Assembly (NCBI RefSeq): GCF_000276665.1
Contig: NW_004955423.1
Location: forward strand, 2,639,659-2,703,658
Source of the DNA: Chinchilla lanigera
Taxonomy: Eukaryota; Chordata; Mammalia; Rodentia; Chinchillidae
Direction of reading: 5' to 3'
Length of the DNA: 64,000 bases
The notes below the pieces were generated by a model. That model saw only the letters and a list, made by a program, of their open reading frames with translations, was not told the DNA's origin and ran no database searches. A program made the translations under genes and the position numbers. Shown one piece after another: positions 57,852-64,000 of the stretch. Numbering within the stretch: position 1 is the stretch's first letter; each line of letters begins with the position of its first letter.

Positions 57852-57938
57852 GGGGCTGGCAATATAGCTCAGTGGTATAAGCGCCTGCCTGGCAAGCATA
57901 AGGTCCTGAGTTCGATTCCCAGTAAAAAAAAAAAAAAA
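57852..57938 (+). mobile_element. ID SINE
   Basis: GGGGCTGGCAATATAGCTCA, GCGCCTGCCTGGCAAGCATA and GAGTTCGATTCCCAGT with an A-tail of about 15. First of four ID sequences in 0.46 kb. Confidence 0.95.
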
Positions 57939-57950
57939 GTGACTATACAA

Positions 57951-58040
57951 AGCCTGGGAGTGTAGCTCAGTAGTAGAGAGTACTTATCTAGCATGGCGGA
58001 GGTCCTAGGTTCAGCACCTGCCCCCTGCCACAAAAAAAAA
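57951..58040 (+). mobile_element. ID SINE, older copy
   Basis: GCCTGGGAGTGTAGCTCAGT, ATCTAGCATGGCGGAGGTCC and TAGGTTCAGCACCTGCCCCC with an A-tail. It lies 12 bases after the previous ID, head to tail. Confidence 0.88.
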
Positions 58041-58090
58041 GTCATGATGTAAGACCAGCAAACTAGGTAACAGTGACAATGTTGATTTTG

Positions 58091-58163
58091 GTGCTGAGGC
58101 TTGAACCCAGAGCCTTGTGCATGCCGAGCATGTGCTTCACCACTGAGCTACCCCTCTAGCCCT
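58091..58163 (-). mobile_element. ID SINE, minus orientation
   Basis: GTGCTGAGGCTTGAACCCAG, AGCCTTGTGCATGCCGAGCA and CACTGAGCTACCCCTCTAGC. No T-run on its left, so the tail is lost. Confidence 0.88.
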
Positions 58164-58206
58164 GAACTAAATCTTAAAATGTATTTTTCTTCTTTCTTCC
58201 GTGCAC

Positions 58207-58306
58207 CTAATTTTTTATTTTTTATTTATTTTTATTTTATTTATTTATTTATTTTTGTTTGTTTGTTTTTTCTCCGGTACCGGGAACCGAACTCACGACC
58301 TTGTGC
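58207..58306 (-). mobile_element. 5'-truncated ID SINE with long (TAAA)n-type tail, minus orientation
   Basis: 58271-58306 is only the 3' half of a young ID (CTCCGGTACCGGGAACCGAA, CTCACGACCTTGTGC). Its tail on the left is a TTTA/TTTG-rich run from 58207. The ID stops abruptly at 58306 and is followed directly by a T-run that belongs to the neighbouring retrocopy. Confidence 0.85.
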
Positions 58307-58627
58307 TTTTTTTTTTTTAAAAATCTTGCTTTATTTGCATTCCAAACCTGAGGGCTCTTTCCACAAGATCTACAGATTCAGAGCCTGGGGCAAACAGAAA
58401 TTTTCAAGATGAGACCCTAACGCTTGGCTTCTAATAACATAAGACTCATGGTCTAGAAACCTTTGCCAGCCTATTTGTGTCAGTTCGCTGTTTTACATAC
58501 TCATAAGGAAAAAAGATTTGTAAAGTCTCAAGAAAGTCTCAAGCTTCTTCGAACCCCATCCTGTATGCTAAGTGGAAGGCGGAGTGTAGAGGGGTGGACG
58601 TGGATCTGTGAGGTGTGGTTACCAGGG
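58307..58627 (-). pseudogene. Probable processed retrocopy of an unidentified mRNA 3' end
   Basis: On the minus strand the sequence ends with AATAAA (complement of TTTATT at 58330-58335), about 11 bases, then a run of 12 A. That is the layout of a polyadenylated mRNA 3' end, and no SINE or LINE signature is present. The source gene was not recognised; stops in all frames suggest mostly 3' UTR. Its A-run abuts the truncated ID at 58306 with no spacer. No target-site duplication was found. Confidence 0.55.
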
Positions 58628-58774
58628 CTGGCAAATAAAAATACATTTAGCCAGTTAAAGATGAATTTCAGATAAACACCAAATGATTTTCTTGCAATAT
58701 TTGTGACATACTAAAAAGCTATTCATTATTTGAAATTTAAATTTAACTGGTGTCCTATGTTTTATCTGGCAACT
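58628..58774. repeat. Imperfect palindrome, probable DNA-transposon fossil
   Basis: The left arm, 58628-58695 (CTGGCAAATAAAAATACA, CCAGTTAAAGATGAATTTCA, GATAAACACC), is the imperfect reverse complement of the right arm, 58705-58774 (TTCATTATTTGAAATTTAAA, TTTAACTGGTGTCC, TTTTATCTGGCAA). The long inverted-repeat design fits a non-autonomous DNA element; family not named. Confidence 0.7.
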
Positions 58775-58883
58775 CAGAGGGAACTTGGGTTTTTGTGTTT
58801 AATTAACCCTGACCTGGGCGTCAGGAGGCTTAGGTACTAGTCATGTGTCTCTACCACTAACTAGTCATCATCCTTGGATAAAA

Positions 58884-59259
58884 ATCATTGTCTTGGTTAC
58901 TTTTCTCTTGTTGCTGAGACAAAATACCTGACACCCAAAATTAAGGAAGGAAAGGTTTATTTTGCTCACAGTCTGTGGAGGTTGCAGTCTATAGTCAGCT
59001 GGCTCCAAGGCAGAGTGGCACATGGCAGAGGGCAACAGTTCATGGGGCAGGGGCACACAGCAAAAGCAACAAGAGCAAAAGGGAGGAGCAGCCGAAAGCA
59101 GCCTCCCCCGCCTCCATTACGTTGTATGCAAATTACCCCCCAGGGTGGATGTAGCCCTCACACCCATAACCCTAACAATGGACCATGAATCAATCATAAA
59201 CTCTAGCAGCCCTCCCCTGAGGCTTTGGGGGGCATCCCGACACAGACCATAGCAATCAC
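58884..59259 (-). mobile_element. Solo LTR, MaLR-like family, minus orientation
   Basis: The LTR is 58889-59254 (366 bases) between ATCAT and ATCAC, a 5-bp duplication with one change. On the plus strand: TGTCTTGGTTACTTTTCTCT, TTGCTGAGACAAAATACCTG, AGGAAAGGTTTATTTTGCTC and GGCATCCCGACACAGACCAT, ending AGCA. Read on the minus strand it parallels 53289-53649 along its whole length. Confidence 0.87.
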
Positions 59260-60165
59260 TAACCAGTGCAGGCCTGAGTTTGCCTCTCTAAAATGAGGGA
59301 GTTGTGATCTCTAAAGTTCCTCCTAACCTTTAAACTCTCTGATTCTTTGATAATACAACTGCTAGATATTATATCCCCATTTAATTGGAAACAGAAAATG
59401 GCAATATGAACACTGCCTCTTCAGCAAATCCAAGTAAATATCAGGGCAGGGCAGTTGAAATAAATGAGAGAAACCAAACTTTATGCTGTTGGCTTTGGAT
59501 TAAAAACAAATCAAAACTTAATCCTAATGAAAAATGTAAATTAATACCCAGAACATGCTTCGTATTTAAAATCCAGTTTTGCATTTCCAAGAATGGGGGC
59601 GGGGTGGGTGAAGAAGCTGTGTTTGCCAAAACGTAGTTTATTCCTTTTTCTTATACTGGAGGCAAAAAAAAAAAAATCCAAATATTTGGGCCTCTGCCAC
59701 TAAACCACAGGCAGTTCTCTGGTCTGCACTGCAGTTTGGATGACTGACAAGGTTCAGTGAAAAACAAGTGCTATTTGTTTTCCTGTGCCTAGTATTTAAC
59801 TGGAAATCAGAAGGCTAAATTTCCAATCAGTTGTTAAACAGCCCCAGATGTGAGCTTAGTGCTGCGCTAGGAAGGGACATGCACAGCCTGTATCACAGCG
59901 CATGTCCAGACGTTACCTTTTCACGATGCCAAGCAGTGTGTAACTGAGGGTTGCGGCGTCCAAAAATGCCCTAAGAATAACTCAAACATTCAGCTTTGCT
60001 TGTAGAGGAGGGAACTTAAAAAAAATTCTGTTTTCTATTGTGTTACATTTAAAAATCTGGAAATAATTTCTCCTCTAATTTCCTCCTTTCCCTTCTTTGG
60101 CAGCCCCCCCCCCCACACACCCATGTTTAGAACACCACAAGATTAGCATACCTGGTATGGTGATT
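59260..60165. other. Intronic stretch, nothing recognised
   Basis: An A-run at about 59666-59677 and a C/CA-rich tract at about 60104-60122 are the only standouts. Confidence 0.45.
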
Positions 60166-60169
60166 TATG

Positions 60170-60300
60170 CATCTACTTGTTCATTCATGTAACACCCAGT
60201 GTTTGGGGGCCTGCATAATTCTGGGAACTGAGCTAGCTGTGGAAGATACAGGGAAAAAGGGGGTGAATTGCCTGCCCTCGGAGAGCTTTCCATTACACAG
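60170..60300 (+). mobile_element. L2 LINE fragment
   Basis: TTGTTCATTCATGTAACACC, GTGGAAGATACAGGGAAAAA and GCCTGCCCTCGGAGAGCTTT match the common ancient L2-type segment. Confidence 0.65.
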
Positions 60301-62250
60301 GAAAACTAGCTAGGAAGTTAGGGCCTAGAGTTTACAGATAAGGGCTACTGTCGGATCCTGGAAATTAGACAAAATGCAAATTCTCCTCTTGCAAATACAA
60401 TTGAGAGATTGATTCTGGGGAGTGCATGTGACAGATGGGTCAGGGTGCTGAGTCCAAAGGCAGCTTCCTACTCACCCCAAAGTGTCACCCTATACACTAG
60501 AGGCCTGGATGCGCCACTTGAGGTTTTCCAGTGAGGTCTTTCCCCAGATAAATTCTCTCTTGGAGGCAGATTAAATAACTAAATGTTTTAAGATTGGTAG
60601 TTCTTCTTTTAAGCGTCTCTGGTGGAATGACTCATTGTGCCCTGTGGGCTAGCCAAGTGGTTGTGTACCATGCATTTCTATCCTGGAGGCTGCTTATCTT
60701 TTGGTTTTGTGGCTTGTCCTTAAGAGCCTTAATTATATGGGGCTTGATCCTCTCATGAGCTTGGGTCAGTCAACTACTATATTTCCTAGGAATGAGTTTC
60801 TAGACCCTTGTGGTGAGGGAGCTCTTCCTAAATGACATTTTAACAATTAGAACGTTAGAGAGAGTCCAGTTTCATCTGATACACATGGTCCAGAAAGGGT
60901 TTTTGAATGACTCCCTAGGATGTATGCTGCTTGTTGGGTTAAGGCTGGTGAATATTGCCAGTGAACGAGGGGCCCTAGGACACTTGTGAACTTCACCCTG
61001 GCATATTTTTTCCTGAGTGAGACATCCTGTCCTGGAGGGTTCACGTCAGTGTAGACTTTTCCTGGCTCTGGCTGGACATGTTGTGTCATGTCTGTGTGCA
61101 GGCATGGCCCCAGCTCTGTGAAGGTTTTGCTTTCATTCAACAAATTGAGGTTAAATAAACTCACTTTCATTGAAGAGCGAAGGTTGCTGTTTCTTTGTGT
61201 AGAGTCCCATGGTGTCCTTTAAGGCTTTATTGTCTAAGGCTGATCTGGTAATCTGATGCATCTGCCCTTTGCAAGCATTGGGCAGCTGGATCAAATGTTG
61301 GTCTGCAGTGCTGTGGCTAACATGGAGGACAGCCTCCAGAGAATAGTTTGGTAGAAAAATCGAGTGTTTTCTTAAGGGAGGTTGCAGAACGTTTTATTTT
61401 CGTGTAGTAGGAGGGGAGGAAATCTGTCTTCCATGAGGTTCTGGGAGTCTGATGTGAAAGCTCTAGGCTGAGCCTTGGTCCTCTTGCAAATTGCAGACAA
61501 TGATGTCCTTGCTCAGGGTTCACCCAGGCGGCCCCCACTGCCCATTTCAGAAAACAGCTGCAAGACAACCCAGCTCTTTTCTGGGCGCAAGTTGTCGTAT
61601 TTATTTGAAGTAACCTGGGTCTCGTGCCTGAAGTTCTTATCATCTGACTTTCTGGCTTGGAAGCTACTTCTAATTTCCATAGGAGACAAAGGAGTCCTTT
61701 AGTCTCTATTATTTTTATGTCCTGGGTAGAATTTGTATCCCAAGATCTGCTTTTGTCCTTGGTTCCTAGCACCGTATCTGTACATGGCCAGATGTTTTTG
61801 TTGCACATGTGAGCTTTTAGTGCCACTGTGTCAGGGAGTCATCATTGGTCTGGTTCTGCCTTGTCCTGTTTGGCCGGTGGGTGACAGTGTGACACTTGGA
61901 CATGGGGTGTGCCTGAGAGCCAGGTACGTATCATGTACCACCTCTGGTGAAAGTCCTCAGTGGTCACAGCCTGTAGCATCTCTTGCCTTCCATCTTTATC
62001 ATGGAAAACATAAGAGTCTCTACCTTCTATGTGATATAGGATATATGTTGATGTTCAGAGTCGCTATTTGGTGCTAACCCTGCTCCAGCCTTTGAAAATA
62101 GGGCTCTTCTGTCCTTTTGTAGCAGTTTGGACAAGAAGGCTTGGTCCTGCCCTAGTGAATAAATCATGGCCTGTCCATCTCCAGATCTGTCTGAGAGCTC
62201 TCATGACCTGTTATGAGGATGCATATGCTTATGTGTATATGTTTAACAAA
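60301..62250. other. Intronic stretch with two adjacent long minus-strand open frames, family unknown
   Basis: Contains the longest open frame of the window (169 codons, minus, 61317-61826) and a neighbouring 107-codon minus frame (60847-61170), separated by about 146 bases. I recognise no protein family in either; there is no signal peptide, membrane segment or catalytic motif. They could be remnants of a retroelement internal region or chance. The block is not similar to the L1 or LTR copies elsewhere in the window. Confidence 0.35.
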
Positions 62251-62254
62251 CATT

Positions 62255-62470
62255 TAATAGTTTAAATGTGCTGTGTGCTAGACATTCTTCTATTTTATTT
62301 ACTCCTTATAAGAAGCCTGTGAAATACTTATTGCTATCTTCATTTTAAAATGAAGATACTGAGATAACATGTGCTTGGTCATAGAGCTAGTAAGTGGTGA
62401 CTATACCCAAGTAAGTCTTTGAAATAGTGTCTGACACATAATAAGTGCTCAATAAGAGTTAGCAACAATA
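62255..62470 (-). mobile_element. MIR SINE fragment, minus orientation
   Basis: TAAATGTGCTGTGTGCTAGA, TTACTCCTTATAAGAAGCCT, TTTTAAAATGAAGATACTGA and TTGGTCATAGAGCTAGTAAG match MIR reversed. A further MIR/L2-type 3' scrap in plus orientation (CTGACACATAATAAGTGCTC) follows at about 62425. Confidence 0.7.
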
Positions 62471-63110
62471 GTGTACTTTCTGGAATGGTAAATCATGGCT
62501 TCATTGGTGACAATCACACTGCCTGACTTGAGGGCTTAATTGTGATACCGTCTGTAACTCTGGTCTCCAGCATGGAGATACTAATAACTATCCCAACAAT
62601 AGGCTTTACAGTTTGAACCCTTAGAACCAAATTGGGAAATGAAGCCAGATAAGCAAAGGTGTGTCTCAGCAAAGCGTGTTACAAATGACCTGCTTCAGTA
62701 CTGTGATTTAGGTCATATCGCTACTCCACTTGGATAAGGGTTTTAGTTATTTCTTCCACCCTTTCCCCAAGGACATTTTCCCTGTGGCTCCTGGTTGGAC
62801 TAACTCTGGATAAGCTCCACCAGCCTACCTTGCTTAATATCTGTCTCTGTCCTTTGTTCTGTAGGAATCATTTCAGCATCAGTGACAGTTTTGTTCAGTT
62901 CAACATTCTTGGCTTTGGCAGGAGATCAAAGTGGTCTTCTTCAGCGACTGTTAAATGTAGACTACAAAATGGGAGTGAGAGTAAGGACGTGGCCTACTAG
63001 AAAGACTCTGCCTTTGCTTCAGACCTAATTTTAAGAAGATCCAAGAGGGCTCCCACCAGTCGTTTTGGGCTAGAGACCCCATTTCTATTTCTGCCTTCTA
63101 AGAAAATAGC
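62471..63110. other. Intronic stretch, nothing recognised
   Basis: A splice-like segment at about 62865-62972 was tested as an exon and rejected because of an in-frame stop. Confidence 0.5.
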
Positions 63111-63206
63111 CTTTAGACCAGTGGTGGTGAACCTATGGCGCACATGTTGCGGTGGGCTGTTTGTATCACTGAAAGCTCTAAAATGTTTGCCATCACTGCT
63201 TTAGAC
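63111..63206 (-). mobile_element. Short hAT-like MITE, copy 3 (80 bp) with perfect 8-bp TSD, inverted
   Basis: The element is 63119-63198: it begins CAGTGGTGGTGAACCTATGG and ends AAAATGTTTGCCATCACTG, the reverse complement of copies 1 and 2. The flanking 8-mers CTTTAGAC at 63111-63118 and 63199-63206 are identical. This copy proves the element boundaries and the 8-bp duplication typical of hAT transposition. Confidence 0.95.
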
Positions 63207-63299
63207 CCTTTTTTGCAAAACTGTTCTTGGATCTGTTGTTGTTCTTTGGTCCAGTATGTACAACTCCATTTCTCCTGGAGCTTGTACCAGATATTTACA

Positions 63300-63410
63300 G
63301 GAATTGTATCAGTCAGGCTTTATTTAGAGAAAAGAACCAGTAGGGCAGATCCATATATATCTATATATGTATAGATCTTTGCTAACCTGAGAGCAGGTTC
63401 CCCCCGCAAA
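63300..63410 (-). mobile_element. LTR-like fragment, minus orientation (weak)
   Basis: GAATTGTATCAGTCAGGCTT, TATTTAGAGAAAAGAACCAG and the AT-alternating TCCATATATATCTATATATG resemble the antisense 3' end of the LTR-like repeat seen at 40153-40455. The remainder is lost or too diverged. Confidence 0.5.
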
Positions 63411-64000
63411 GGGAGATGACCTTTCCAGGTACACTCAGAGTCCAAAAGAGAGTAATGTCTGGCTGGAATCCAAATATAGTTTGAATCTGCACACAGTGCT
63501 TGCTACATAACCTGGCACTTTACCTAATTACTCAGATCTCCTGTTTCTTTGTCAAATATAAAGATTCAGAATGTATGTAACATACCCTTAGGTGCTCAGA
63601 TTGAGGCCTTAGGATCATGTTCTCCCAGTGTTCTATTAGTATGCGGCTGAGGGAGACTCCTGTCTGTCCTACAGCGATTTCTAAGTTCGGTAGCTGACTG
63701 CTCCCTGATGATGGGAATTGAAAGACTTTCATGAGAAATAAGGTCTTTTCTTTTGTCAAGATCTTTTCTTCTGTCAGTACTACCGCAGAGGTGGTAACCT
63801 GTGTGCCTTGGGTAGACCCTTTACTTTCTTTGAGCCTCAGTTTCCTTGTTTGTAAAAAGGAACTGACATCAAAGAATAACTCTACAAAGAGCATCCTAAG
63901 ATCCCATTTGGAGTCAAGTGTTTATAAAATTGAGTTTGTGCTTTTGAGCCTGATTTGATAGAGTGAATAGAACTTTAAAAAATAAAGTAAAATGAAAGAA
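63411..64000. other. Intronic stretch to the window end, nothing recognised
   Basis: A 120-codon minus open frame at 63532-63894 has no recognisable family. 63780-63860 (TTGGGTAGACCCTTTACTTT, TGAGCCTCAGTTTCCTTGTT) may be a MIR core scrap. Confidence 0.4.

Larger units (their letters stand above)
51019..64000 (+). other. TGFBR3: TGFBR3 intron downstream of the second exon (partial)
   Basis: Starts at donor GTAAGT and runs to the window end. The next betaglycan exon, expected to begin with V-S-E-G, was not found, so it lies outside the window. Confidence 0.85.

Noticed and set aside
62865..62972. Candidate next TGFBR3 exon with good acceptor (CTTTGTTCTGTAG) and a GTGAGA donor
   Set aside because: In the required phase 0 it hits a TGA at the seventh codon and the residues do not match the expected V-S-E-G start of the next betaglycan exon.
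1..64000. CRISPR arrays, bacterial-type operons or phage modules
   Set aside because: No regularly spaced repeats, no dense coding; SINEs, spliced exons and L1 show a mammalian intronic region.

Overview
This window is ordinary vertebrate nuclear DNA from a placental mammal, almost certainly a rodent. The repeats are B1 (7SL-derived) SINEs, several with the internal duplication typical of rodent B1; tRNA-Ala-derived ID SINEs; B1-ID composites; LINE-1 fragments; MaLR-type LTRs; and the old mammalian MIR, L2 and DNA-transposon fossils. I saw no B2 elements, and the young ID copies end in a distinctive CCGGTACCGG-type 3' part. That points away from mouse and rat and toward a hystricomorph or castorimorph rodent; the species cannot be fixed from sequence alone.

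Only one gene is supported: TGFBR3 (betaglycan, the type III TGF-beta co-receptor), on the + strand. Two of its coding exons are present. The first, 11267-11451, encodes the first residues after the signal peptide (about residues 21-82). The second, 50881-51018, encodes about residues 83-128. Both belong to the N-terminal orphan domain that binds TGF-beta. They are joined in phase 0 across an intron of about 39.4 kb. The signal-peptide exon lies upstream of the window and the next exon lies downstream. No promoter, CpG island, other protein-coding gene, structural RNA gene or CRISPR array was seen. Nearly all the remaining open reading frames are chance or repeat-derived.

Layout. 1-11266 is the upstream intron. 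It holds SINEs, two L1 3' ends, a MaLR LTR, a perfect 53-bp x 3 minisatellite and an unclassified block with internal repeats (8186-10010). 11267-11451 is the first exon, followed after 57 bases by a truncated L1 with a perfect 17-bp target-site duplication. 12590-50880 is the large intron. It holds scattered SINEs, L2, MIR, MLT1-like, Charlie-like and Tigger-like fossils, a nested L1/LTR/Tigger/SINE stack (40110-41350), and a 0.27-kb local duplication whose second copy interrupts an LTR (35967-36240 and 37219-37490). 50881-51018 is the second exon. 51019-64000 is the downstream intron, with a very young ID insertion, two solo LTRs of one family, a cluster of ID elements, a probable processed retrocopy joined to an ID fragment, and a palindromic fossil.

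The best candidate for something not commonly described is a family of very short (80-81 bp) hAT-like MITEs, present three times (26104, 42558, 63119). They have matching imperfect terminal inverted repeats, and one copy has a perfect 8-bp target-site duplication. The window shows no novel multi-gene system.
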